Of a stretch of DNA of 64,000 nt, positions 30,188 through 38,569 are shown piece after piece. Both the position numbers and the translations under genes were made by a program. The notes under the pieces are model-generated. The model had not been told where the DNA came from and did no database searches. It saw only the letters and a program-made list of their open reading frames with translations. The stretch's first letter is position 1. Each line of letters begins with the position of its first letter. This DNA is from Saprospiraceae bacterium. Lineage in GTDB: Bacteria; Bacteroidota; Bacteroidia; Chitinophagales; Saprospiraceae. The DNA lies in assembly GCA_016715245.1 (NCBI GenBank), contig JADKAS010000007.1, positions 1-64,000 on the forward strand, read 5' to 3'.

Positions 30188-32590
30188 CTAAATCATAAGC
30201 CAGGATACCTCATCAATAGATGCAGGGGGTGTTGTACCTGCACTGGAATTATTCTGCCATGTAAAAATCAATCTTACGGTGGTTCCTGCCAATGAATTTG
30301 GTAAAGTTATACTGGCTGTCTGATAATTATAAGAAGAATGGAGGGTTAAAGTGCTGACAAGAGTAGCACCGGAAAGCGTTGTACCGGGTGAAGCCGGTGT
30401 TCCTGCAACAGGTGTAACACTGGTAGGCGCAGTATAAACGAGAAGTCTGTCATTTCCACTTTCACCAAATGCTTTCCATTTGAAATTGAGGTTTATATTG
30501 GTGGCTCCCGGATGTAAAATAACATCTCTGTACAAATGGGATGTTTGTGCTGAAGTTGTTGTATACGAATAACTGGTACCTCCGTTGTTTGAAATAAAAG
30601 CCGCACGATTTCCGGAACTGGGGTTGGATACGGTTCCGACCTGCCAGGTATTTGTGGTATGGTTTATTTCGGTCCATCCATTGTCATAAGCATTACAGCA
30701 GTTTTCGAATCCTCCTTGACCTTTCGGATCAAGAGCAGTTATCCGGGTAGCACCACCAGTAGTATTTATTGTCCATCTTAATTTAGCGGCATTTCCTGAT
30801 GTAAGTGTTACATTTGTATTGCGAGAATTGGGATTTGATATGGTTGCCGTTCCGGAAACAACTGACCATGTTCCTGAATATCCTGAAGGAGGTGTATTGG
30901 CTTGCATGGTAAATTGATTGGAACTGGTAAACATATCGGGTCCGGCATTTGCTGTCGCTCCTGAAGTTATTTCTTCGACACACATATCATCTATGACGAT
31001 GCCTCGAGTGTTGTCAAGGGTAGTAAAAACAAAATCACCCCATTCATAACCGGTGGACGGTATGGTAAAATCGAAACTGTATCTCTGCCAGTTCAGGCTG
31101 TTCCATGAAGTGCTTGCCGGACCAATACAATGTTGGCTTAGATTAAATCCGGGCATATTGGTACCACCTCCAAAAAATTCAAGTACAAAAGATGAAGTAT
31201 TTTGTGGGGTCCCGTTGGTGAAAGCCGCTATCCAAACGGAAACTCTGTATGTCCTGCCACATTGCAATTGTGCATTGGTTTTTAAAGCAGAAAGACAGAA
31301 TCCTGCTCCTGCCATATAAATCATTTTGGACCCACTGCGTGGGTTGCCATTGGCGCCTGTTTTATTAATATGATATGCTCCTGTAAAAGAGGTTGTATTG
31401 GGGGTGGAAGATCCATACGCCTCACTCCAGTTTAGCGGATTTGTATTTTGATAAACCAATGCTGCAGGCGTACTTTGAAAAGAAAGGTTGTAACTGGTAA
31501 TGGACCCTGAGGATTCAAGATTACCGTTTAAATTGAGTGGTGCTGTACAATCCCCAGTACAGGAAGTAGTGTTGGTGAGTACGACATCATCGGTGACAGT
31601 AATAGTTCCGTTAGTGACAGTTAGTCGTACCGTAGCAGAAAATCCTGCCGGTACATTGACGATAGGAGTTGTTTCTGAATTGTCATAGATAAATCCGGTT
31701 CCTGAAATGACAGACCAGGTCGCTGAATAACCCGGTGGTGGTGTAGGGCAACTTACTCTAAATAATGCATTTCTGCATTGACTTTGATCAGCTCCGGCAT
31801 CAACACTAAAGGTAAAACTAATATTGACTTGTCCATGTCCTCCGGATCCCCCGCTAGGGCTACCGGTTGAACCACGTACGGCACCACCTCCGCCACCACC
31901 CGGAAATCTGCCTGCAGTTCCGCTTCCGACGGATGTTCTTCCAGCACCACCGTTTCCTCCACCTGAAGGTGCAGTTCCAGCGGTACTTCCCGTTGCATCG
32001 TTTCCGTTGGCAGCAGTTCCTGCTGAAGAACCCCCGCCACCTGAAGCTGTTGTACTCACACGATTGGCTCCGTTGCCGCCGGAAAATTTTGTGGTACCTA
32101 TTCCTGAGGCGGCGCTACCACCTGTGGCACCTGCTGTTGCATTGGAAGCGGCTGAATTACCGCCTTTTGCCAAAACAAAGGCACCGGCAACATTAGTGGC
32201 AGAAACCCAGGAATCTTGTCCCGCGGCTGTATTACTTGTGCTTCCTGAACCTACAAAGACAACATAACTTTGTCCCGGTGTAACCGTCAAAACATGCCTT
32301 GAAAAGGCACCACCACCACCACCACCTGTACCATCTGTACTGGTGGTACGTGAACCTCCACGACCGCCTCCTCCCCAGGTCTCGACCGTAATACTGGTCA
32401 CCCCTTCAGGAACGGTAAATGTGTAATAACCGGGAGTGGTATATCTTTGTTGTAAATTTCCGGGTGTGGGAAAAACACTAGCATTTGCACCCTTGCTGCT
32501 GCCAAATATCATCAATATGATGACGGCACTTATAAGGAATGAAAAAGTTGAATATCTCTTTTTCTTCAATATTACTAATGTAATGTTCAT
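30188..32590 (-). CDS. Giant surface protein B, N-terminal piece: signal peptide, glycine-rich and jelly-roll domains
   Basis: Starts MNITLVILKKKRYSTF with a hydrophobic core (FLISAVIILMIFG) and a likely cleavage near GANASVF, so the protein is exported. Residues 50-265 are a glycine-rich domain (TVPEGVTSITVETWGGG then Gly/Ser/Thr runs). PKD-like segments (GADQSQCRNALF; GPDMFTSSNQFTM) flank a jelly-roll carbohydrate-binding-like domain (GNPRSGSKMIYMAGAGFC ... GIVIDDMCVEEI). A domain with TSHLYRDVILHPGATN and LLVYTAP follows. About 60 percent of positions match gene A by eye, which shows the two genes are paralogues. The piece ends out of frame at VSWLMI where ILAYDLATCSH is expected. Confidence 0.85.
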   Translation of the reverse strand: MNITLVILKKKRYSTFSFLISAVIILMIFGSSKGANASVFPTPGNLQQRYTTPGYYTFTVPEGVTSITVETWGGGGRGGSRTTSTDGTGGGGGGAFSRHVLTVTPGQSYVVFVGSGSTSNTAAGQDSWVSATNVAGAFVLAKGGNSAASNATAGATGGSAASGIGTTKFSGGNGANRVSTTASGGGGSSAGTAANGNDATGSTAGTAPSGGGNGGAGRTSVGSGTAGRFPGGGGGGAVRGSTGSPSGGSGGHGQVNISFTFSVDAGADQSQCRNALFRVSCPTPPPGYSATWSVISGTGFIYDNSETTPIVNVPAGFSATVRLTVTNGTITVTDDVVLTNTTSCTGDCTAPLNLNGNLESSGSITSYNLSFQSTPAALVYQNTNPLNWSEAYGSSTPNTTSFTGAYHINKTGANGNPRSGSKMIYMAGAGFCLSALKTNAQLQCGRTYRVSVWIAAFTNGTPQNTSSFVLEFFGGGTNMPGFNLSQHCIGPASTSWNSLNWQRYSFDFTIPSTGYEWGDFVFTTLDNTRGIVIDDMCVEEITSGATANAGPDMFTSSNQFTMQANTPPSGYSGTWSVVSGTATISNPNSRNTNVTLTSGNAAKLRWTINTTGGATRITALDPKGQGGFENCCNAYDNGWTEINHTTNTWQVGTVSNPSSGNRAAFISNNGGTSYSYTTTSAQTSHLYRDVILHPGATNINLNFKWKAFGESGNDRLLVYTAPTSVTPVAGTPASPGTTLSGATLVSTLTLHSSYNYQTASITLPNSLAGTTVRLIFTWQNNSSAGTTPPASIDEVSWLMI

Positions 32591-33140
32591 TTGTAGAAAT
32601 AAATACTGTTATTCTAATGTCATATTATCTTTTTAACGGGTTCAAAAATCAAAATTTCAGGTTAACAGCGTGTATGCATTTACAAACAGATAAGGTAAAA
32701 TAGAGTAATAAATTTTACAACCATTCATTTGTAATGGTATGCATCACAATACATATAGGTTTAAATATGTAATTCCGGATGAAGAAAGAATGAAACTCAA
32801 TCCTTCACAAACTTATGACACAAATTCTCTTGTTTGTCCCCTATGCAAACAGGGTCAGTTAACGCAAAATTTTCCACAGGTTGGAAAAAGTAATAATAAA
32901 GCACGAATTTACACACTTTACAGGAAATTATTAAGAAAAAAAGGTAAAATAAAATAAAATTTTTATTAACCTATTGATTTTCAGTTTATTGTTTTTAAAT
33001 GAAATATACATTAATGATAAATTTAATATAAAAAATAGTTCATTGGCACGGATTTTGGAATAGGGGTAAATAGTAAATTATTAGTCTTAGTGAGGTAAGA
33101 TATATTTTACGAGTACTTTCATCCAAAAACAGTAAAAATC
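32591..33140. other. Divergent intergenic region between giant gene B and the T9SS protein gene
   Basis: About 550 AT-rich bases separating the minus-strand start of gene B (32590) from the plus-strand gene at 33141. Apart from a small open frame at 32739-32957, no coding pattern, terminator or clear TAnnTTTG box was found. Both flanking promoters must lie here. Confidence 0.6.
32739..32957 (+). CDS. Possible small hypothetical protein (72 aa) with a CxxC motif
   Basis: An ATG-started frame with a CPLCKQG motif around residue 33 and a basic tail (RIYTLYRKLLRKKGKIK). A lone CxxC could coordinate metal only as part of a dimer or a lost larger domain. No family recognised, no ribosome-binding site visible, and it sits in an otherwise empty divergent gap, so it may be a chance open frame or the remnant of a larger gene. 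Confidence 0.3.
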   Translation: MHHNTYRFKYVIPDEERMKLNPSQTYDTNSLVCPLCKQGQLTQNFPQVGKSNNKARIYTLYRKLLRKKGKIK

Positions 33141-34319
33141 ATGACTAAATTAATTAACGTAGCGTTGTGGCTGCTTGTAATACCCGTTTTATCAGTAGCA
33201 CAAATCAATAACGTGAGTTACCGTCTTTCTTTCAATCCTCAGACCAATTTGTACGATTGTTATCTGCAAGTCAATGAAGGGTTGGCCATTCATGCGAAAG
33301 ACAGGGTGCAATTAAATGCTCAGTTGACGATTCTTGTACCAACAGGAAGTAAGATTGAGATTGTTCAAAACCACATGCCATTACAAAACAACCAGGATTT
33401 TTCCGGTTCTTTGCCAATGGAATGGAACAAATCAAATGTAGTCAGAAAGCCGTCTTCAGATCCTTTTCATGATTATGTCAGTATTGTTCCCCAGCTCTCC
33501 CCTGCCTCTTTTTACAATGAATTAACTACTGGTGATCAGGTAAAATTGTTTACCTGCAAAATTTCGCATGTCGACAATTGTGGTGATGATATCAGATTGT
33601 ACGACAACCAAAAGGGATTACCTTCTACTGCTATCGGTATGAAAGGAGGTGACTTCAGCAATGGATTTACTGTCGGTGGCATTAAACAGAAATATTCAGG
33701 AAATGCTACAAGAGTAACTCCAGCCATAGAAGTAATTGATAATATAAAATCAAATACTAAAAATGGTATTTATCTGGAAACCAGCATCAATGAAAATGCA
33801 AAATTCGGTCCTTATGTTTACGAATGGTTTACACCTGCCGGCGATGTTGTAGAAGGAAATTCCTTAAAGATATTACAACCTAAACAAAGCGATTACGGTG
33901 TTTATCAATTGATGGTTACAGATGCACGAGGGTGTAAACAATTAAAAAACGTTGAATTGAAAAACAGCGTTTCTGATCAGACACATCAGCTTGATAATGG
34001 TGAAAATCCAAAAGATGTATCCATCTTTACAAATACAAGAGGAAATTATAATTCATTGCAAGATGCAGTAAATATTTACCCGAACCCAGCTTCTAATGAA
34101 TTTTTTATCAATGTCGAAACGGAAGTTGGCACGAAAGTTGATATAATTCTTACAGACCTGAATGGAAGATCAATATTAAAGAATATTGCTTCGACCATAG
34201 CTTACCAGCCAAACCTGAATGTTCAGGTGGATGCTTCAGATCTGACTGCCGGAGCATATATGGTGATTACCAGAATGAATGGTAAAGAAGATGCTCAAAA
34301 AGTAATTATAGTAAAATAA
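33141..34319 (+). CDS. Secreted protein with T9SS type A C-terminal sorting domain
   Basis: Starts MTKLINVALWLLVIPVLSVA, a signal peptide with likely cleavage before QINNVSYRL (Bacteroidota often cleave before Gln). Residues 21-170 resemble a cohesin-like or beta-sandwich domain (YRLSFNPQTNLYDCYLQV). Residues 190-270 look Ig-like (GPYVYEWFTPAGDVVEG ... YGVYQLMVTDARGC). Residues about 315-392 form a type IX secretion sorting domain: NIYPNPASNEFFINVE, DLNGRSIL, DLTAGAYMVI and the terminal KVIIVK. The T9SS would remove that domain and anchor or release the protein. Single gene followed by a terminator. The cargo function is unknown. Confidence 0.9.
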   Translation: MTKLINVALWLLVIPVLSVAQINNVSYRLSFNPQTNLYDCYLQVNEGLAIHAKDRVQLNAQLTILVPTGSKIEIVQNHMPLQNNQDFSGSLPMEWNKSNVVRKPSSDPFHDYVSIVPQLSPASFYNELTTGDQVKLFTCKISHVDNCGDDIRLYDNQKGLPSTAIGMKGGDFSNGFTVGGIKQKYSGNATRVTPAIEVIDNIKSNTKNGIYLETSINENAKFGPYVYEWFTPAGDVVEGNSLKILQPKQSDYGVYQLMVTDARGCKQLKNVELKNSVSDQTHQLDNGENPKDVSIFTNTRGNYNSLQDAVNIYPNPASNEFFINVETEVGTKVDIILTDLNGRSILKNIASTIAYQPNLNVQVDASDLTAGAYMVITRMNGKEDAQKVIIVK

Positions 34320-34364
34320 GGGCATATGCCTAAAAGATAAACTTTTATAGTTTTAAAAACGAGA

Positions 34365-34396
34365 AGAGAGTCATCCGAAATGGCTCTCTTTTTTTT
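34365..34396 (+). terminator. Intrinsic terminator after the T9SS protein gene
   Basis: AGAGAGTCAT (34365-34374), loop CCGAA, ATGGCTCTCT (34380-34389), then a run of eight or nine Ts. The stem has ten pairs including one G-T. It sits 46 bp past the stop codon at 34319. The first possible ATG of the following open frame (34380) lies inside this stem, which argues against that start. Confidence 0.85.
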
Positions 34397-34428
34397 TGCC
34401 CGATTTATAAAATTTATAACTACTTTTG
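34395..34428 (+). promoter_or_regulatory. Candidate Bacteroidota promoter for the paaG-like gene
   Basis: TTTG at 34395-34398 (possible -33) and TACTTTTG at 34421-34428, which matches the TAnnTTTG -7 consensus, with a 22-base spacer. Transcription would begin near 34434, about 20 bases before the ATG at 34455. Confidence 0.5.
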
Positions 34429-34454
34429 TTTTTTTGATTTTGCAATCTTTGTAT

Positions 34455-35231
34455 ATGTCCTTTGTTTTATATAATAAATTATCGGGTTTAGCCACTATTA
34501 CATTCAACAGACCCGATAAATACAATAGTTTTGTCAGGGAAATGGCGCTTGAAGTACAAAAAGTACTTGACGATGCCTCTGCCGACCCTAACATAAGATG
34601 TATATTGATGACAGGTTCCGGAAAAGCTTTCAGCGCCGGTCAGGACCTTGTGGAGGCTACAGATCCGGAAGGACCGGAAATGACAAAAATTGTACAGGAA
34701 CATTATAATCCCATTATTATACGTATCCGGGAAATGGAAAAACCGGTAATAGCGGCTGTAAATGGGGTAGCTGCCGGTGCCGGTGCCAATATAGCATTGG
34801 CTTGTGATATAGTAGTGGCAACGCAGAGCGCCAACTTCATTCAGGCATTCAGCAAGATTGGCCTGATTCCTGACAGTGGGGGTACTTTTTTTCTGCCCAG
34901 ATTGATCGGATGGCAACGCGCTTCAGCAATCATGATGACAGGACAGAAGATAAGTGCGGAAGAAGCCTGTCAAATGGGTATGATTTATAAAGTTTATCCT
35001 GATGATCATTTTAGTGAAGAGGTCAGGATTCTCACAGAGATGATGGTCAATTTACCTACGAGAGGACTGGGGCTCACCAAAAAGGCACTGAATGTAAGTG
35101 CGGGAAATGATTTGTATACCCAACTTGCTATGGAAGATACATTACAAACGGAAGCCGGAACCACATCAGACTACAAAGAAGGCGTACAGGCATTTTTAGA
35201 AAAAAGAAAACCAAATTTTACAGGTAAATAA
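34455..35231 (+). CDS. paaG: Enoyl-CoA hydratase/isomerase family protein, PaaG-like
   Basis: 258 residues from MSFVLYNKLSGLATI, the usual length for the crotonase family. The open frame extends upstream to 34380, but those 25 residues overlap the preceding terminator and promoter and are hydrophobic nonsense for a cytosolic enzyme. Oxyanion-hole segments are visible: GKAFSAGQDL (57-65) and NGVAAGAGANIALACD (103-118). FSKIGLIPDSGGTFFLPRL has Asp140 where PaaG-type isomerases place the catalytic Asp and hydratases usually have Glu. PaaG isomerises ring-epoxide phenylacetyl-CoA to an oxepin. No other phenylacetate genes are nearby, so a different short-chain acyl-CoA isomerase role is possible. 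Confidence 0.8.
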   Translation: MSFVLYNKLSGLATITFNRPDKYNSFVREMALEVQKVLDDASADPNIRCILMTGSGKAFSAGQDLVEATDPEGPEMTKIVQEHYNPIIIRIREMEKPVIAAVNGVAAGAGANIALACDIVVATQSANFIQAFSKIGLIPDSGGTFFLPRLIGWQRASAIMMTGQKISAEEACQMGMIYKVYPDDHFSEEVRILTEMMVNLPTRGLGLTKKALNVSAGNDLYTQLAMEDTLQTEAGTTSDYKEGVQAFLEKRKPNFTGK

Positions 35232-35580
35232 ATGTTCTTATTTACAAGATTTCTAGAATCATTATGTTTCTTTAGAATACATTTTTTGATGAAAATTCTG
35301 TATTTGGATATTATATCAAGTCTATTGGTGATAAATATCAGTTTTTGGTAAAATATTTATATTTTTGAACAGCATTTTTCAAAGTAATACGTTTCAAAGA
35401 TATAATTGTTAAAAAATTCCTAAATGAATAAATAACAAGGAACGTTTTTTGACGAAATAAAAATAAAGTTTAAATTTTTTGTTAAAAAAACGTAAATATT
35501 TGTTTAATACTTCGTAATTTTGCGTGGATAACATAGTGTCAGGAAGACACTTTATTGCTAATATACATTAATTTTACTTT
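35232..35580. other. AT-rich intergenic region upstream of the Sus-like operon
   Basis: About 350 AT-rich bases with no open frame of note. It carries the likely promoter of the susC-like gene near its right end (35515-35522). No riboswitch or hairpin was recognised. Confidence 0.6.
35515..35522 (+). promoter_or_regulatory. Candidate -7 box for the susC-like operon
   Basis: TAATTTTG fits the Bacteroidota TAnnTTTG -7 element and lies about 58 bases before the ATG at 35581. A TTTG at the ideal -33 spacing is not present (nearest ones at 35478 and 35499), so only the -7 box is supported. Confidence 0.45.
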
Positions 35581-38547
35581 ATGACTTCAACTTTTATTCA
35601 TGTAAAATTCATATTCACATTTGTTTTACTCTTGTGTTTTCATTTAGGAAAGTCCCAAAAAATTATTACTGGAACGGTAATTGATGCAAATAGCAATGAG
35701 CCATTGATAGCTGCTAATATATCGGTTCCAGGGTCAACACAAGGTAGTATTACAGATTTTGATGGTAACTTTACTATTGAAATTAACGATCAGGTGAAAG
35801 TGTTGGAAATCAGCTATATAGGTTATACAACACAAAATCTGAACCTCACGAATCAGACAAATTATATAATAAAATTATTACAAGGAAAAGTTTTAGATGA
35901 AGTTTTGGTTATAGGTTATAGTGTGATAAAAAAATCGGATAAAACTGGTGCTGTGACTTCTGTTAGTTCAGATGAATTAAACACAGGCCGGCTGTCGGAT
36001 CCCATTGAGGCATTGCAAGGTAAAGCAGCAGGAGTTACTGTTTCTAAACAAGGAGGTGATCCTAATTCAGGATTCAGTGTGAATATCAGAGGAGCAGCAA
36101 GTTTTACCTCAGGGACAGGGCCGCTTTTTGTTGTTGATGGAGTTCCCGGAGTGGATCCCACGACTATTGCACCTACTGATATTGCATCTTATAATGTTTT
36201 AAAAGATGCAGCTTCAACTGCCATATACGGTGCAAGAGGAGCAAATGGAGTTATTATCATTACAACAAAAAGCGGAAAAAGGGGTGATGGTGAAAACCTG
36301 GTTATAGAATATTCTTCACAACTTTCCATTGATAACGTTTCAAAAAAATATGATTTGTTATCCGGGGATCAGATAAGAGATTTTGCAAACAAAACCGGAA
36401 GAGTGTTTTTGGATGGTGGAGCAAATGTTGATTGGCAGGACGAAATTTATCGAACAGGCCTTACCCAGGATCACAATTTATCCTTTATGAATGCCACAAA
36501 GTCATCGAATTTCAGGGCATCATTGTCACATATGAATATTCAGGGTGTTATCAAAGGCTCTTCCAAAACCAGGAGTATAGGAAGACTTAATTATTCTCAA
36601 AATGCTTTTAATGACTTTATGACATTCCATGCAAGATTAGCAACTACTCTTGAAAAAAATAATTATATAAATTATGGAGGTGGTATATCTCCGACCAACG
36701 TTATTTATCAGGCTCTCAGAAGATCGCCTACTGATAAGGTCAGGAACGATGATGGATCGTTTTATGAAACGGACAGATCTTTTCAATATTTTAATCCTTT
36801 AGCTATTATTGAAGATATTCAAAATAACAGAGATGCTAAAAGAATTTTAGGAAATGTAAGTCTTGACTTAAACTTTTTTAAAAATTTAAAAGGTTGGATT
36901 AATGGTGCATATATCAGAGATGACGACGAAAGCCTTTATTTTGAGCCACGTTTTACCGCTTCAAATCAAACAAACGGACGTGGTGTCAGAAGTTATAACA
37001 ATAAGATTGCAAAAATTTGGGAAAGTACTCTAACTTATACCAAAAACATAAAAGAGGCTCATAATTTTTCAGTAATGGCAGGGCACTCGTATCAAATTGA
37101 GCAATATGATGGGTTTAGGGTAACCGGAAGGAATGCAACTTCAGATTACATTGGTGCTAATAATATGGCTATATTTTTAGACCATGAGACGGAAAGACCT
37201 TTTGGATATAAGAATGAAAATATTTTAGCTGCACTTTTTTCGAGAGCAACTTATGATTACAAAAGTAAATATTTGTTTTCCGCAAGTATCAGACGGGAAG
37301 GTTCATCCAAATTCGGATTAAACAACAGATGGGGTTGGTTTCCATCAGCTTCATTCGGCTGGAATCTTTTAGAAGAATCTTTCTTTGGGAACCAGAAGTT
37401 TTTTGACCAATTAAAGTTAAGATTAAGTTATGGTTTAGCAGGTAACCAAAATATACCTTCAGACAGGGAAAAAATATTGTTTGGACCTTCAGGACGAGCG
37501 ATAAATCCTGAAAACGGGGAGGAGGTAATAAATTATACCATTGCGGGTGGAACAAATCCAAACCCTAATTTAAAATGGGAAACCAATGCAGAAACAAACA
37601 TTGGAATTGACTTTGGAATTATGAACGGTAAATTGTCAGGATCAATAGAATTGTATCAGAGAAGGACATACGATCTTGTATATGATTTTCAGGTTCCGGT
37701 ACCTCCAAACAGACAACCACGCACCACAGGCAACGCCGGTGAAATTAAAAATACAGGTATTGAGGCAACATTACAATACTTTGTATTAAATAAGAAATCT
37801 TTAAAATGGAAAACATTGGTGGCATTGAATACAAACAGACAGAAAACTGTAAGTTTGGGTAATGAGGAATTTCAGCTTGGTGAAATACAAACCTTATTTG
37901 TTTCAGGAAGAGGATTGGTTGGGGGTATAAATAATGCCCAGGTTATCAGACCGGGATTGGCTGTTGGCACATTTGTGATGCCGGAGTATGCGGGATTAAG
38001 CGATGACGGTAAGTTTTTATTTTACACAGCGGCAGGTGGAGTCACCAGAGATGTATCAAAAGCTGAAAGAAGGGTTGTAGGCAGCGCACAACCAAAATTC
38101 CAGATCGGCTGGTCAAATTATTTCACTATTGGTAAAAACCTTGACATAAGTGCATCTTTCAGATCAATTATCGGTTATAAGGTTCTTAATGTTACAAGAA
38201 TGGTATTCAGTAACCCTTCAGACTTGCCTACGCTGAATGTTTTACAGGAAGGGCTTGAGGAATATGACAGAGGACTGACCTCCAACCCTACGCTCAGTAG
38301 TTATTATCTTGAAGATGCGAGCTTTTTGCGTTTGGATAATGTTACTATTGGATACAATTTAAATATTAAACATAAATATATAAAGAGTGTAAGATTTTAC
38401 GTGACAGGAACCAATTTATTACTGATTACAGGTTATTCAGGAATAGATCCTGAAATTTCGTTTGGAGGTTCAGAATTTGGCCGTGACCAATATGATGTTT
38501 ATCCAAGGACAAGAACGATTACACTTGGATTTAATTCTAAATTTTGA
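35581..38547 (+). CDS. susC: SusC-like TonB-dependent outer-membrane transporter
   Basis: 988 residues, normal for the SusC/RagA family. Signal peptide (FIFTFVLLLCFHLGKSQ), then a carboxypeptidase-regulatory-like domain (residues about 27-105: ITGTVIDANSNEPLIAANIS) and the plug domain with family signatures SDPIEALQGKAAGV, SVNIRGAASF, PLFVVDGVPG and AIYGARGANGVIIITTKSG. The rest is the 22-strand barrel with a C-terminal VYPRTRTITLGFNSKF ending. It imports oligosaccharides or peptides across the outer membrane with energy from TonB, using the SusD-like lipoprotein as a lid. First gene of a three-gene operon (22 bp to susD). The substrate cannot be read from sequence. Confidence 0.95.
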   Translation: MTSTFIHVKFIFTFVLLLCFHLGKSQKIITGTVIDANSNEPLIAANISVPGSTQGSITDFDGNFTIEINDQVKVLEISYIGYTTQNLNLTNQTNYIIKLLQGKVLDEVLVIGYSVIKKSDKTGAVTSVSSDELNTGRLSDPIEALQGKAAGVTVSKQGGDPNSGFSVNIRGAASFTSGTGPLFVVDGVPGVDPTTIAPTDIASYNVLKDAASTAIYGARGANGVIIITTKSGKRGDGENLVIEYSSQLSIDNVSKKYDLLSGDQIRDFANKTGRVFLDGGANVDWQDEIYRTGLTQDHNLSFMNATKSSNFRASLSHMNIQGVIKGSSKTRSIGRLNYSQNAFNDFMTFHARLATTLEKNNYINYGGGISPTNVIYQALRRSPTDKVRNDDGSFYETDRSFQYFNPLAIIEDIQNNRDAKRILGNVSLDLNFFKNLKGWINGAYIRDDDESLYFEPRFTASNQTNGRGVRSYNNKIAKIWESTLTYTKNIKEAHNFSVMAGHSYQIEQYDGFRVTGRNATSDYIGANNMAIFLDHETERPFGYKNENILAALFSRATYDYKSKYLFSASIRREGSSKFGLNNRWGWFPSASFGWNLLEESFFGNQKFFDQLKLRLSYGLAGNQNIPSDREKILFGPSGRAINPENGEEVINYTIAGGTNPNPNLKWETNAETNIGIDFGIMNGKLSGSIELYQRRTYDLVYDFQVPVPPNRQPRTTGNAGEIKNTGIEATLQYFVLNKKSLKWKTLVALNTNRQKTVSLGNEEFQLGEIQTLFVSGRGLVGGINNAQVIRPGLAVGTFVMPEYAGLSDDGKFLFYTAAGGVTRDVSKAERRVVGSAQPKFQIGWSNYFTIGKNLDISASFRSIIGYKVLNVTRMVFSNPSDLPTLNVLQEGLEEYDRGLTSNPTLSSYYLEDASFLRLDNVTIGYNLNIKHKYIKSVRFYVTGTNLLLITGYSGIDPEISFGGSEFGRDQYDVYPRTRTITLGFNSKF

Positions 38548-38569
38548 TGATTATTAAAACAACATAAAA

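Larger units (their letters stand above)
10167..32590 (-). other. Reconstructed span of giant surface protein B (about 7,470 codons)
   Basis: Four consecutive frames form one gene of 22,424 bp. Joins are near 30208 (one base missing; DEV resumes as ILAYDLATCSHSDDINL), near 28380 (DPDC resumes as QQEFDEDFNSWEF) and at 25903-25907, where CACTTTAAAA replaces the CACTTAAAA seen in sister repeats. Domain order by approximate residue: signal peptide 1-37; glycine-rich 40-265; jelly-roll/MAM-like 265-860; CBM-like 860-1010; ThuA-like 1120-1370; MopE-like 1385-1408; CBM-like 1410-1545; 474-bp-unit Ig array 1555-5300; SprB-like 5300-5450; Big_2 array 5450-6870; cadherin-like 6880-7130; C-terminal surface domain 7130-7474. 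Probably a giant adhesin. All functions are inferred from architecture. Confidence 0.85.

Noticed and set aside
34380..34454. Upstream start for the PaaG-like protein
   Set aside because: The codons overlap the terminator stem and the promoter and would add a hydrophobic leader to a cytosolic enzyme; the start at 34455 gives the normal family length.
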